DNA from: Vibrio maritimus
GTDB lineage: Bacteria > Pseudomonadota > Gammaproteobacteria > Enterobacterales > Vibrionaceae
DNA length: 64,000 bases
NCBI GenBank assembly: GCA_003263775.1
Contig: JYJJ01000056.1
Location: 84,747 to 148,746, forward strand
Reading direction: 5' to 3'
Shown here: positions 18,722 through 28,939 of the stretch, piece after piece
How positions within the stretch are numbered: position 1 is the stretch's first letter
How the letters are laid out: each line of letters opens with the position of its first letter
Made by a program: the position numbers and the translations under genes
Notes under the pieces: model-generated
Databases searched by the model: none
What the model saw: the letters and a program-made list of their open reading frames with translations, nothing else
Told to the model about the DNA's origin: nothing

Positions 18722-19147
18722 ATGAGTTACAAACATATTATGGTCGCATTAGATCTCTCAGAAGAAAGCAAAATGCTCATAGACAAAGCGGTCTCACTCG
18801 CGAAACCATTGGATGCCGAGATATCGTTTATCCATATCGACGTCAACTATGCCGAGCTTTATACCGGCTTAATTGACCTCAATATGGCAGAGACGCAGCA
18901 TCAGGCCATGGAGGCCTCGATGACTCAGCTAAAAGAATTTGCCGAGTACGCGAATTACCCGATTAAACATTCATTGGTTGGCAGCGGTGACTTAAGCAAT
19001 GAGCTGCGCGATACCATCGGTGAATACAATGTCGATTTAGTGGTGTGTGGTCACCATCAGGACTTTTGGAGCAAAATCCTGTCGTCTACCAGACAGCTTA
19101 TCAACACCTCCCCTGTCGACATGTTGGTCGTGCCGATCAAAGACTAA
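18722..19147 (+). CDS. uspA: Universal stress protein A
   Basis: Cytosolic protein of 141 aa with the Usp fold: it starts MSYKHIMVALDLSEESKMLIDKA and ends NTSPVDMLVVPIKD. The helix and loop VDLVVCGHHQDFWSKILSS correspond to the GxHG region of the family, here CGHHQDFW, as in UspA of E. coli, which does not bind ATP by the classical G-2x-G-9x-G motif. An AGGAGG ribosome site precedes ATG 18722. It is followed by a strong terminator. Confidence 0.95.
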   Translation: MSYKHIMVALDLSEESKMLIDKAVSLAKPLDAEISFIHIDVNYAELYTGLIDLNMAETQHQAMEASMTQLKEFAEYANYPIKHSLVGSGDLSNELRDTIGEYNVDLVVCGHHQDFWSKILSSTRQLINTSPVDMLVVPIKD

Positions 19148-19153
19148 AAATAG

Positions 19154-19180
19154 CAAAAGGCTTCTTCGGAAGCCTTTTTT
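19154..19180 (+). terminator. Rho-independent terminator after uspA
   Basis: AAAGGCTTC, a TTCG loop and GAAGCCTTTTTT form a classical stem-loop with a T tract ending at 19180. Confidence 0.9.
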
Positions 19181-19250
19181 GATCGGATCTCTCATCGTAA
19201 CGAAAAGTGTTACACTGACTGCATTTGTTATTAAATGATAATTGTTAACT

Positions 19251-20129
19251 ATGGGTTATCTCTATTCTGTTACCCTGCTTTGGGCTTTTTCTTTTAGCCT
19301 AATTGGGGTTTATCTCGCGGGTCAGGTTGATTCTTGGTTTTCGGTACTGATGCGCGTTGTCCTGGCGGCACTGGTCTTTTTGCCGTTCACTAAGTTCAAG
19401 CAAGTTCCTAACAAGCTGAAAGCCAAATTGATGGCGATTGGTGGTATCCAGCTTGGGCTGATGTACTGCTTCTACTACCAATCATTCTTGCTGCTTTCGG
19501 TGCCGGAAGTGCTGCTGTTTACCGTTTTCACACCGATCTACGTCACCTTGTTCTATGACTTGCTCAAAGGTCGCTTCTCACCATGGTATTTGGTAACGGC
19601 GGCAATTGCGGTCGCTGGCGCGGCGTTCATCAAGTTTGCTGGCATTAACGAAAACTTCTTGATGGGCTTCTTGGTCGTGCAAGGCGCGAACCTCTGTTTT
19701 GCCATCGGTCAGGTGGGTTACAAATACGTGATGGAACAAGAGCAAGTTGAATTGCCACAGCACAGTGTGTTTGGTTACTTCTACATTGGCGCGACTGTGG
19801 TTGCGACCATCGCATTCTCGATCTTTGGTAGCTTCGATAAGATGCCGACGACCGGTGTACAGTGGGGCGTGCTTATTTACCTAGGCACCATTGCTTCTGG
19901 GTTGGGCTACTTTATCTGGAACAAAGGCGCGACAATGGTCAACGCTGGCGCATTGGCGGTAATGAATAACCTTCTGGTGCCAGCAGGGCTTATCGTTAAC
20001 ATTGTGATTTGGAATCGCGATGTGGACTTGGTGAAACTGTCGATTGGTGGTGGGATTATCTTGCTATCACTCGTGGTGAACGAGATTTGGGTCAAACCAA
20101 AAGCAGAAGCCCAACTGGCAAACAGCTAG
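19251..20129 (+). CDS. DMT-superfamily transporter (EamA, ten helices)
   Basis: Inner-membrane protein of 292 aa with two repeated EamA units of five helices each; the second ends LAVMNNLLVPAGLIVN, then GGGIILLSLVVNEIW. It resembles the carboxylate/amino-acid/amine exporter branch. The ATG at 19251 is preferred over TTG 19242 because it matches the family's start at the first helix. Substrate cannot be inferred. It stands alone between the uspA terminator and a convergent gene. Confidence 0.85.
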   Translation: MGYLYSVTLLWAFSFSLIGVYLAGQVDSWFSVLMRVVLAALVFLPFTKFKQVPNKLKAKLMAIGGIQLGLMYCFYYQSFLLLSVPEVLLFTVFTPIYVTLFYDLLKGRFSPWYLVTAAIAVAGAAFIKFAGINENFLMGFLVVQGANLCFAIGQVGYKYVMEQEQVELPQHSVFGYFYIGATVVATIAFSIFGSFDKMPTTGVQWGVLIYLGTIASGLGYFIWNKGATMVNAGALAVMNNLLVPAGLIVNIVIWNRDVDLVKLSIGGGIILLSLVVNEIWVKPKAEAQLANS

Positions 20130-20153
20130 GCTTCGCTCAATACAAAGACCTTA

Positions 20154-20666
20154 TTAGTGCAGCTGTTCTGGCTGCACTTTCATAACCTGCTTTTCGACCG
20201 TGGCTGCCGCTAACTGGTACTTGTGCTCAAGCTTGCTCTGTTTGCGTAGTAGTTTCTGACTTTTCTTCAGCACTTTACGCAATTTCTTCTGTGCCTTTTT
20301 CTGCGCTTTGAGTGCTTTTTTGGCACGCTTCAGCGACTTCTTGTCGACTGTTTCTAGGCTTAACTCTTCGGTCATTGGAATATCGGTCGCGGATTTAGGC
20401 TCAGCTTTATTGGCCGTCTTGGTGAGTTTCGGCGTGGGCGTGGTTGGCAGTGCTTCAGCCAACACGCCGCATTGCTGCTGTTCAGTCAGAGGCTTGCTCT
20501 GACAATATGCTGGCGGGATGGCAGCCGGTTTGCAAAGAGTGGATTTATCGGCAGATGAACGTGAGCAAGAGCGGCACAGGAACTTAGGTTCTGCGACCAA
20601 ACGATGGATGTCACCAAGGTTGTCACTGATGTCGCGACGATTCAACTTGCACAAGCGTTTAGTCAT
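20154..20666 (-). CDS. Hypothetical protein with Cys-rich N-terminus and Lys-rich coiled coil
   Basis: 170 aa from ATG 20666, preceded by GGAGATTAAG. The N-terminal third carries Cys at KLCKL, FLCRSCS, TLCKP, AYCQS and QQCGV, which could bind zinc. The C-terminal half, from KSLKRAKKALKAQKK onward, is extremely lysine-rich and predicted helical or coiled coil. No enzyme motif is seen. It might bind nucleic acid, but I do not recognise it and assign no function. Confidence 0.7.
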   Translation of the reverse strand: MTKRLCKLNRRDISDNLGDIHRLVAEPKFLCRSCSRSSADKSTLCKPAAIPPAYCQSKPLTEQQQCGVLAEALPTTPTPKLTKTANKAEPKSATDIPMTEELSLETVDKKSLKRAKKALKAQKKAQKKLRKVLKKSQKLLRKQSKLEHKYQLAAATVEKQVMKVQPEQLH

Positions 20667-20801
20667 ACCACTTAATCTCCAACTAACCACAACGAAAACA
20701 GGAATGATTCTTAGTTAGATATAACGTCAAATGGCAGCGGTTGCAAGTAACTTGCTCCAGTTACACCAGAGCAAGTTACTCAAAAAACATATAGGAAAGG
20801 A

Positions 20802-21599
20802 TTAACTCATTGATGCGTTAACATAAACATCGAAGCGATTTTTTTTGGTCTCAATCGCCATTGTCGGTTTTTTCTCATCCAACCATTCAGCGTAGTCTGG
20901 ACGTTTGACCACAACGCGTTTTGCCGCAAGCTTAAGAGCTGGCTCCAACAGTCCGTCTGCATCGGTATCTGCGCCAACCAAAGATTGAAAAACACGCATC
21001 TCTTTTTTCACCAGCGCCGATTTCTTTTTGTTCTCTGGATGTGGATACATAGGGTCTAGATACACAACATCTGGCTTGATAAAGGCGTTGTCATCGGCAA
21101 GTTCACCCAAGGTATCCAATTCACCTAAAGCAACTAGGCTCGACGCATGCAGCAGTGACATACGCTCACTCACCCACTCGCCAATTTCCGGATCTTGTTT
21201 GGCGCGCTCAAGGCCATCATCAAGCAATGCGGCGACCACAGGATGGCGCTCTACCATCTGCACCTTGCAGCCAAGAGACGCGAGCACAAAGGCGTCGCGA
21301 CCTAAACCCGCAGTACCATCAAGTACCGTTGGTGTCGCCCCTTTGTTTAAGCCTGCTGCTTTGGCGATAGCTTGACCTTTGCCACCACCAAACTTGCGTC
21401 TGTGGGCCACTGCACCACCAGCAAGATCGACGTAAATCGCACCCAGCTTCGGCTCATCGAGTTTACGAAGCTCCAGTCTTTGTTCGGTCAACACCAACGC
21501 AAATTCGGAATCGTCAGACGCCACCAATCCCCAACGCTCAGCAAGTTGCTGAAGCTCTGGTTGACGTGGTTGATGTTCGCAAATGAGTTGAATGTGCAA
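20802..21599 (-). CDS. rsmJ: 16S rRNA (guanine1516-N2)-methyltransferase
   Basis: SAM-dependent methyltransferase of 265 aa. It carries the family blocks [28 protein letters not shown], the SAM motif [19 protein letters not shown], and the catalytic-site VYLDPMYPH, followed by [18 protein letters not shown]. The start is TTG 21599, with GGAG seven bases upstream; no ATG fits the conserved N-terminus. In many gammaproteobacteria rsmJ sits near prlC, as here. Confidence 0.95.
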   Translation of the reverse strand: MHIQLICEHQPRQPELQQLAERWGLVASDDSEFALVLTEQRLELRKLDEPKLGAIYVDLAGGAVAHRRKFGGGKGQAIAKAAGLNKGATPTVLDGTAGLGRDAFVLASLGCKVQMVERHPVVAALLDDGLERAKQDPEIGEWVSERMSLLHASSLVALGELDTLGELADDNAFIKPDVVYLDPMYPHPENKKKSALVKKEMRVFQSLVGADTDADGLLEPALKLAAKRVVVKRPDYAEWLDEKKPTMAIETKKNRFDVYVNASMS

Positions 21600-21770
21600 A
21601 GTGAAGCTCCGATAAAAGGCAATGGGCGCCAGTGTACCTCAAGTCGATAGCGCGACCAATAAGCGTGATCGACACAAAGACGGCTGCGCAAAAATAGTGA
21701 TAAGCTTGTGCACCAATGAAACGGCACGTGTTCAGCGATGTCGTCCACTCACTCAAACAAAGGATTCGAT

Positions 21771-22232
21771 ATGCACGGCACCAACAATCTCGACGATTTG
21801 GATAAAGCAATCCTAAAAACCTTGATGGAAGACGCTCGTCGCCCGTATGCCGAAATGGCAAAACAGTTTGATGTGAGCCCTGCGACGATTCACGTGCGTA
21901 TCGAGAAGATGAAAGCGGCCGGGATCATTGAAGGTACAGAGGTGGTGGTGAATACCAAAAAGCTCGGTTATGACGTGTGCTGCTTTATCGGTATCAACCT
22001 CTACGCCGCGCGTGACTATCACTCGGCGCTAGAAAAGCTTAATGCATTGGATGAAGTGGTCGAAGCCTACTACACCACTGGTGCGTATAACATCTTCGTG
22101 AAGTTGATGTGTCGCTCGATTGAAGAGCTACAGCACGTGCTGATCGATAAACTGCAGGCGATTGAAGAGGTGCAATCGACGGAGACGCTGATTTCGTTGC
22201 AAAATCCAATTAGTCGCAATGTGAATCCTTAA
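21771..22232 (+). CDS. asnC: Lrp/AsnC-family regulator AsnC
   Basis: 153-aa transcription factor: HTH (LDKAILKTLMEDARRPYAEMAKQ, with VSPATIHVRIEKM as recognition part) and a RAM effector domain with YDVCCFIGINL and VVEAYYTTGAYNIFVKLMC. Length and sequence fit AsnC, which senses asparagine and controls asnA in enteric bacteria. ATG 21771 follows AAAGGATTCGAT and is preferred to the upstream 21738 start. asnA is not in the window. Confidence 0.85.
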   Translation: MHGTNNLDDLDKAILKTLMEDARRPYAEMAKQFDVSPATIHVRIEKMKAAGIIEGTEVVVNTKKLGYDVCCFIGINLYAARDYHSALEKLNALDEVVEAYYTTGAYNIFVKLMCRSIEELQHVLIDKLQAIEEVQSTETLISLQNPISRNVNP

Positions 22233-22243
22233 CCGCTCACCTC

Positions 22244-22273
22244 AAAAAAAGGCGCTCATCAGAGCGCCTTTTT
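22244..22273. terminator. Bidirectional rho-independent terminator
   Basis: GGCGCTC at 22251-22257 pairs with GAGCGCC at 22262-22268, flanked by A7 and T5, so it can act on both converging genes (asnC and the P-type ATPase). Confidence 0.9.
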
Positions 22274-22291
22274 ACTATCTAAAGTGAAGGA

Positions 22292-25045
22292 TTAAACCCA
22301 CTTCGTCTTAGTTGCTTCTTTCACTGCAGACATAACAAGCGTCGGTAGTGATGCTGCCATGATGACACCGAATAGGTGACCTGCTGCTAGTGCTTCCGTG
22401 TTGAAGATTAGCTGACCTAGACCTGTGTAGATAACCCCTAGCGATAGAATCGCTGACACCGCTACTGCACCTAGTAGGTACGGGTTGGTGAATGGGTTTC
22501 TGCGGTATAGCGACGTAAATGTACGAGAGTCAAATAGGTGCCATAGCTGAGCAAAGACTAGCATCGCAAATGCCATTGTCTGTGCGTAGTTCGCAGAGAA
22601 GCCGTTGGTTAGTGCCCAGTTGAACGCCATGTAGCTCATGCCACCCAGTGCTAGACCACGAGTTAGGATACGAGTACCTAAGTGGTCGCTGAAGAAGCTC
22701 TCGTTACGTTTGCGAGGCTTACGCTCCATCAGATCTTTCTCTTCTGGCTCAACACCTAGCGCTAGCGCTGGTAGGCCGTCCGATACCAAGTTGATCCATA
22801 GAATCATCAGTGGTGTTAGCGGCAAGATAGCCTCTGGCCCCATCATTAGGAACGCAAACAGGATAACCGATACTTCACCCACGTTCGCAGTCAGAGCCTG
22901 ACGGATGAACTTACGAAGGTTATCGAAGATTTGACGACCTTGGCGTACCGCTTTCACGATAGTGCTGAAGTTGTCATCCAGTAGGATAAGGTCACCTGAG
23001 TCTTTCGCTACAGACGTACCAGTAATACCCATAGCAACACCGATATCTGCACGGCGCAGTGCTGGCGCATCGTTCACACCGTCACCTGTCATCGCTGCTA
23101 CTTCGTTGTTGAACTGCTGAGCCTGAACGATACGCAGCTTGTGCTCTGGCGTTACACGAGCAAATACCGCTACTTCTGGACAGATTTGACGAAGCTTGTC
23201 ATCGTCCATCTCATCAAGCTCTGCACCCGTTACAACCAAATCTTTCTCACTACGGATTATACCGATATCACGTGCAATCGCTGCCGCTGTTAGCGCGTGG
23301 TCACCAGTGATCATTACCGTTCTCACACCTGCTTGGTAGCAGCTTTCAATCGCATCGCGTACTTCTGGACGCGGTGGATCCATGATGCCGTAAAGACCCA
23401 ACACCGTAATGTCTTTCTCTAGCTCTTCAAAGTCACGCTCTAGGTCTGCTTCTGTTAGCTCTTTGAATCCAACAGCTAGCGTACGTAGTGCGTCTTGAGC
23501 AAAGTTGGCAATCGCCGCTTCGTAGTTTGCAACGATCTCAGCACTTGGGCTAGTCGCTAGTGCAAGGTTGCCGTCCGATGCTGTTGGCGTGTGCTCAACA
23601 GACGTACCGTCAACCATAAAGCCGGCTGCGTTGCGAAGAATCACATCTGGCGCCCCCTTGATAGCAAGGAAGTGGTTGCCCTCAGGGCCTTTCACGATAA
23701 CCGACGCCATCTTACGAGACGAGTCGAACGGGAATTTCTCAACGATAGAGTAGCCACCTGACGTTAGCATCTCAGACTGGTTTAGACCTGCCTTCGCTGC
23801 TGCCACAATCAGAGCACCCTCAGTTGGGTTACCACGCACGGTCGACTTGTCGCCGTCCATGATGTATTCAGAATCATTACATAGCGTCGCGACGACCAGA
23901 CCCTTCATCATCTCAGGGCTTTGCTTCGCATCTGTGCTGTGCGATAGCGGCTTGAATTGACCTTCAGGGCTGAAGCCTTTACCGCTTACTTCCCAGTAAC
24001 GACCGCTTGCATCGTACGCCTTCATTACCTGCATTTGGTTTTGAGTTAGCGTACCTGTCTTATCTGAACAGATAACCGTGGTCGAACCTAGCGTCTCAAT
24101 CGCGGCCAGTTGCTTAGCAAGCGCATTGTTCTTCACCATGCGAGTAGAACCCATGGTTAGAACGATCGTGATAACCGTAGGAAGACCTTCAGGAATCGCA
24201 GCTACAGACAGTGAGATACCTGTGTTTAGGATTTCTAGCCAAGGCATGCCGTAGTAAAGACCAATAGCACATACAACCGCTACCACACCCAGTGCGACTA
24301 GCATTAGCGTCTTCGCGATGGTGTCCATTCGCTCTTGCATTGGCGTCTTGGTTTCTTCGGTGTTCGCCATTAGGTCAGCGATGTGACCTACTTCGGTCTG
24401 CATACCGGTCGCAACCACTACACCTAGACCTGTACCCGATGTCACCATCGTGGTCATAAAGCCCATGTTTAGCTGGTCGCCAAGACCCACGGTTTCGTCT
24501 TCGATAACCTTAGACGTCTTGTCTACTGGCTCAGACTCACCTGTTAGCGCTGCTTCGTCGATAGATAGACGGTTAGCCTCAAGAATACGTACATCAGCCG
24601 CTAGGATGTCACCTGTGCTGATTTTTAGGATATCACCCGGAACGATGTCGCTCGCTGGGATGTCCATCCACTCACCATCACGCTTAACCTGTGCCGATGG
24701 TGCCGCCATTTGACGTAGCGCTTCCATGCCTTTCTGAGCTTTGAACTCTTGCCAGAAAGCAATCAACGCGTTGATAAAGATGATCGCCGTAATCGCGATT
24801 GCATCCACTAGGTGCCCAGTGAAATAGGAAACAATGGCACCGACACCAAGAATGAAGATAAGTGGATTTTTAAATTGGTGAAGAAACAGCTCAAGCGCAG
24901 ATTTGCCCGCCTTCTCTTGCAGCTCGTTTTTTCCGTATTGTGATTGACGCTCGGCTACTTCCTTTGAAGTCAAACCTTGCTCCGTCGACACGCCCATCAT
25001 CTGCTGGGTATTTTCAACGGTTTCAGTAAACCACTTTTTAGTCAT
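22292..25045 (-). CDS. P-type Ca2+-transporting ATPase (type IIA)
   Basis: Inner-membrane cation pump of 917 aa. Actuator LTGESEPVDK, phosphorylation site CSDKTGTLTQNQ, nucleotide-domain KGAPD and hinge MTGDGVNDAPALRRADIGVAMG are intact. The ion-site helix AAIPEGLPTVI (PEGL) is as in SERCA and PMR1-like pumps; the other site residues lie in NVGEVSVILF and NLVSDGLPALALG. ATG 25045 with GGAGAG upstream is preferred to the extended frame. It probably exports Ca2+, or Mn2+, from the cytosol. Monocistronic. Confidence 0.88.
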   Translation of the reverse strand: MTKKWFTETVENTQQMMGVSTEQGLTSKEVAERQSQYGKNELQEKAGKSALELFLHQFKNPLIFILGVGAIVSYFTGHLVDAIAITAIIFINALIAFWQEFKAQKGMEALRQMAAPSAQVKRDGEWMDIPASDIVPGDILKISTGDILAADVRILEANRLSIDEAALTGESEPVDKTSKVIEDETVGLGDQLNMGFMTTMVTSGTGLGVVVATGMQTEVGHIADLMANTEETKTPMQERMDTIAKTLMLVALGVVAVVCAIGLYYGMPWLEILNTGISLSVAAIPEGLPTVITIVLTMGSTRMVKNNALAKQLAAIETLGSTTVICSDKTGTLTQNQMQVMKAYDASGRYWEVSGKGFSPEGQFKPLSHSTDAKQSPEMMKGLVVATLCNDSEYIMDGDKSTVRGNPTEGALIVAAAKAGLNQSEMLTSGGYSIVEKFPFDSSRKMASVIVKGPEGNHFLAIKGAPDVILRNAAGFMVDGTSVEHTPTASDGNLALATSPSAEIVANYEAAIANFAQDALRTLAVGFKELTEADLERDFEELEKDITVLGLYGIMDPPRPEVRDAIESCYQAGVRTVMITGDHALTAAAIARDIGIIRSEKDLVVTGAELDEMDDDKLRQICPEVAVFARVTPEHKLRIVQAQQFNNEVAAMTGDGVNDAPALRRADIGVAMGITGTSVAKDSGDLILLDDNFSTIVKAVRQGRQIFDNLRKFIRQALTANVGEVSVILFAFLMMGPEAILPLTPLMILWINLVSDGLPALALGVEPEEKDLMERKPRKRNESFFSDHLGTRILTRGLALGGMSYMAFNWALTNGFSANYAQTMAFAMLVFAQLWHLFDSRTFTSLYRRNPFTNPYLLGAVAVSAILSLGVIYTGLGQLIFNTEALAAGHLFGVIMAASLPTLVMSAVKEATKTKWV

Positions 25046-25529
25046 GGGGTAACTCTCCAAGTAAATTCAGTCGACATCGGTAGAAAGACAAACCGATAAA
25101 AAGCAATCGCTGAATAAAATTATGAAAACGCTCCGCTTTGCTTTTTGCATTTTTATTAACAATTAATGCGTAAGCGGAAAGCCAAATTAAGTTACCTGAA
25201 ACTGAATATCCCTGTAATTAACTTTCGGAGTGCTGACATGCACTCTAGGACGCTTCTTTGACTCAAAACAAACTTAGATTTTATTCGAGCTTCAAACGCA
25301 TAAAGGCTTTGTAAGCAAAATTAAATAACACCTAATTTTGGCTGAAAGGATACTTCTGTTTTTTCGAAGTGTGAAAGTGGGTGACATTATCGGGAGGATG
25401 GTTGGGGATACAATTTGGTAACGAAATGAGATTTGGAGGGGTTTATTCAATAGTTATTCACTGCGGATATATCATTTGAATCGGAGGAATGACCACGTTG
25501 CGATGCGACGATAGGGGTGAGAACAGGTT
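25046..25529. other. Non-coding region upstream of the Ca2+ ATPase
   Basis: Roughly 480 AT-rich bases with no credible gene. It must hold the ATPase promoter. The palindromic repeat element at 25530-25654 begins directly after it. Confidence 0.5.
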
Positions 25530-25654
25530 CTCCCCCTTAACAACGGGGCGCGTAGCCGGGGGAGCTAGAAGGGGGCTCTTTGGTTTTTGCTTTTTATTTT
25601 AATGGGCAAAAAGCAAGAAGAGCACCCTCCCGACCTCCCCTTATAAAGGGGAGG
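25530..25654. repeat. Compound palindromic intergenic element (three stem-loops)
   Basis: Three stems in succession: CTCCCCC 25530-25536 with GGGGGAG 25558-25564; a long arm 25568-25580 with 25618-25630 (two mismatches) extended by TTGCTTTTT 25587-25595 with AAAAAGCAA 25608-25616; and CCTCCCC 25634-25640 with GGGGAGG 25648-25654. It lies just downstream of prlC. The design resembles REP- or MITE-like dispersed intergenic elements; copy number cannot be judged from one window. Confidence 0.6.
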
Positions 25655-25663
25655 AGTAAAAGA

Positions 25664-27705
25664 CTAAGCACTAATCCCAGAATGACGCAGCAAGGCATCA
25701 ATCTCAGGCTCACGACCACGGAAACGCTTAAACAGCTCCATCGGCTCTTCACTGCCACCCATCTCTAGGATGTTGTTTAGGAAGCTTTGACCGGTCTCTT
25801 TATTGAAGATGCCCTCTTCTTCAAAGCGAGAGTAGGCGTCTGAAGACAACACCTCTGCCCATAGGTAGCTGTAGTAGCCAGCACTATACCCACCAGCAAA
25901 GATGTGGCTAAAGCTGTGTGAGAAGCGGTTCCACTCTAGGCTTGGCAATACCGCGACCTTGGATTTCACATCCGCAAGGGTTTCCAGAACGCGTGCGCCG
26001 ATGTCTGGATCGTATTCTGTGTGTAGCGTGAAATCGAACAAACCGAACTCAAGTTGGCGCAGGATAAACATCGCTGATTGGAAGTTCTTCGCTGCCAACA
26101 TTTTATCTAGCATGGCTTTTGGTAGCGGCTCACCCGTCTCGTAGTGACCTGAGATAAACGCCAGCGCCTCTTCTTCCCAGCACCAGTTCTCAAGGAACTG
26201 ACTTGGTAGCTCAACCGCATCCCATGGCACACCGTTGATACCAGACACCGCACCAGTATCAATCTTGGTCAGCATGTGGTGAATACCGTGACCGGTTTCG
26301 TGGAATAGTGTTACCACTTCATCGTGAGTGAACATGGCAGGCTTATCGCTACTGGCTTGTTGAAGTTACACGTTAGGTAAGCCACAGGAGTTTGCAGCTC
26401 GCCGTCAGCATTGGTGCGGCGCACTCGGCATTCGTCCATCCATGCTCCGCCACGTTTGTGCTCGCGAGCATAGAGGTCTAGGTAGAAGCTGCCGCGCAGT
26501 GTGCCTTCACTGTCGAAGATATCGAAGAAACGTACCGACTCATGCCAAGTATCCACGCCTTCACGTTCAGTAATTTTCATGCCGAAGACGCGATTAAGCA
26601 CTTCGAACAGGCCGCTAACCACTTTTGATTCTGGGAAGTATGGACGCAGCTCTTCATCTGAGAACTGGAATAGGTGCTGCTTTTGCTTCTCGCTGTAGTA
26701 AGCAATATCCCAAAGGTTTAACTCAGTGACACCGAACTCTTTTTCAGCAAACTGGCGCAGTTCTTCAACTTCACGTTCACCTTGAGGCTTCGCTTTCGTC
26801 GCAAGATCGTTCAAGAAACCAAGCACTTGTGCTGGGCTCTCGGCCATTTTGGTCGCCAGTGATTTCTCGCTGAAGGTACCAAAGCCAAGCAAGCGTGCAA
26901 TTTCGTGACGCAGTTTTAACTGCTCAGAAATGATTTCTGTATTGTCCCACTGACCTGCAGTCGGGCCGCGATCAGAGGCGCGAGTGACGTACGCTTCGTA
27001 CAACTCTTTGCGCAGTGCTTGGTTATCACAGTAAGTAAGAACCGGAAGATAAGATGGGATATCGAGTGTTAATAGGTAGCCTTCAAGCTCTTTGGCTTCA
27101 GCCGCCGCCTTCGCTGCAGCCAGTGCTGATTCCGGCATACCCGCGAGCTCTTTCTCATCGGTGATGTGCTTAGTCCAGCCCATGGTGGCATCCAGCACAT
27201 TGTTAGAAAACTGCGAACCTAGCTCTGACATGCGTTTGCTGATTTCGCCGTAGCGATGCTGCTCGTCCGCTGGCAAACCAATGCCTGAAAGCTCAAAGTC
27301 ACGTAGGGAATCTTTGATGGTTTTTTGTTGAGCTTGGCTGAGCGCAGCAAACTCATCGCTGCCTTTGATCGCTTTATAAGCTTCATACAAACCTTTGTGC
27401 TGACCCACCCAAGTGCCGTATTCAGACAAAATAGGTAGACAGCTCTCATAGGCTTCACGTAGCTCGTCGCTGTTGACCACAGAGTTCATATGGCTCACTG
27501 GTGACCAAAGGCGGCTTAGCTTGTCATCAATCTCTTCGATTGGCGCAACAACATTGTCCCAAGTCGGGTTGGTATTGCCTTCAAGCACCGCATCAATCTT
27601 CGCGCGGCAGGCATCAATCGCTTGCTCGACTGCTGGTTTCACATGTTCTGGTTTAATTTGTGAAAAAGGAGGTAAGTCGGTAAACGTCAGTAATGGGTTT
27701 GACAT
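25664..27705 (-). CDS. prlC: Oligopeptidase A (M3 metallopeptidase), one frameshift
   Basis: Cytosolic zinc oligopeptidase of about 680 aa after repair, the same as E. coli PrlC. It degrades short peptides, including cleaved signal peptides. The zinc motif FHETGHGIHHML and the downstream Glu in LPSQFLENWCWE are intact. One base is missing near 26350, where TCNFNKPV should run into SDKPAMFTHDEV. ATG 27705 is followed by SNPLLTFTDLPPF, the family start. It is divergent from rlmJ. Confidence 0.93.
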
Positions 27706-27891
27706 GCAGCGTCCCTTTTTAGTTATTGGGTTCCCTCACTCATTTGGTAGCAAGTGAGCGTAATTATTAAATAAATGTAGTCATTGGACTCGAATTTCAA
27801 TCCTTACGACATGATGAAGTTGTAAGATCTCTGCCGCTTCGGGAAAGAAGAGGTTATACTTCGTGCATTATTGTCTAACCGAGTCTTTATT

Positions 27892-28731
27892 TTGCTGAGC
27901 TATCGTCACAGTTTTCACGCGGGCAACCATGCCGATGTCGTGAAGCACATAGTACAAAGTCTTATCCTTAATTCTCTAAAAAACAAGGAAAAGCCATTCG
28001 TTTATCACGACACCCACTCTGGCGTTGGTCGCTACGATCTGACCCACGAATGGTCGGAGAAAACGGGCGAATATAAGCAAGGTATTGGCAGGCTTTGGGG
28101 TAACTCAGACATCCCAGAAGAGATCGCCAGCTACATCGAGTCGATTGATACGCTTAATAACGGTGATGCTCTGCGTTACTACCCAGGTTCACCACGTGTG
28201 GCGCGCGCACATCTGCGTTCGCAAGATCGTATGGTGCTGACTGAGCTGCATCCAAGTGACTTCCCGCTACTGGAGCAAGAGTTTCACCGCGACCGTCAGG
28301 TTAAGATCTTCAAAGAAGATGGCTTTAAGCGTCTTAAGGCGAGCTTGCCACCAGCAGAGCGTCGCGGCTTAGTACTGATTGACCCACCATACGAGCTCGC
28401 CAGGGAGTATCGCGATGTGGTGACTGCGATTGCACAGAGCCATAAGCGTTGGGCAACGGGTATTTACGCGATTTGGTACCCAGTAGTGAATCGCTATGAC
28501 ATCGACGACATGATTGATGGTCTAGAAGGGCTCGGCATTCGCAAGATCCTTCAAATAGAGCTTGGGGTGTCTCCTGATACCAACGAGCGCGGTATGACAG
28601 CTTCAGGCATGATTGTTATCAATCCGCCGTGGATGCTTGAGCAGCAGATGAAAGAGATTCTGCCCTACCTAAAAGAGAAGATTGCCCCTGCAACAGGTCA
28701 CTTTAAGGTGGAATGGATTGTTCCAGAATAA
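27892..28731 (+). CDS. rlmJ: 23S rRNA (adenine2030-N6)-methyltransferase
   Basis: 279-aa SAM-dependent methyltransferase. The N-terminal LSYRHSFHAGNHADVVKH and the catalytic VLIDPPYE motif are diagnostic of RlmJ. I place the start at TTG 27892, giving MLSYRHSF as in the family; the longer frame from 27871 adds seven residues without support. A stem-loop terminator follows. Confidence 0.95.
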   Translation: MLSYRHSFHAGNHADVVKHIVQSLILNSLKNKEKPFVYHDTHSGVGRYDLTHEWSEKTGEYKQGIGRLWGNSDIPEEIASYIESIDTLNNGDALRYYPGSPRVARAHLRSQDRMVLTELHPSDFPLLEQEFHRDRQVKIFKEDGFKRLKASLPPAERRGLVLIDPPYELAREYRDVVTAIAQSHKRWATGIYAIWYPVVNRYDIDDMIDGLEGLGIRKILQIELGVSPDTNERGMTASGMIVINPPWMLEQQMKEILPYLKEKIAPATGHFKVEWIVPE

Positions 28732-28760
28732 GAGCTGATAAAAATCGGCGAACGAAACAC

Positions 28761-28804
28761 AAGGCGCAAGCATCTGTTTTTCATAACAAGCTTGCGCTTT
28801 TTTA
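28761..28804 (+). terminator. Terminator after rlmJ
   Basis: GCGCAAGC at 28764-28771 pairs with GCTTGCGC at 28790-28797, followed by six T. The loop is long (18 bases). Confidence 0.7.
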
Positions 28805-28939
28805 TTGCCCCAATCTCTCTCATTCAAAAAATATTTCGACTTTATTGAAATTATTTTCGTCTTTTTCAACCTCTCCTCGTCTTACTAGTGAAAGTACTGA
28901 AGCAGTACACCTAAATTACATCCTAGTGAGGAAACCAAC

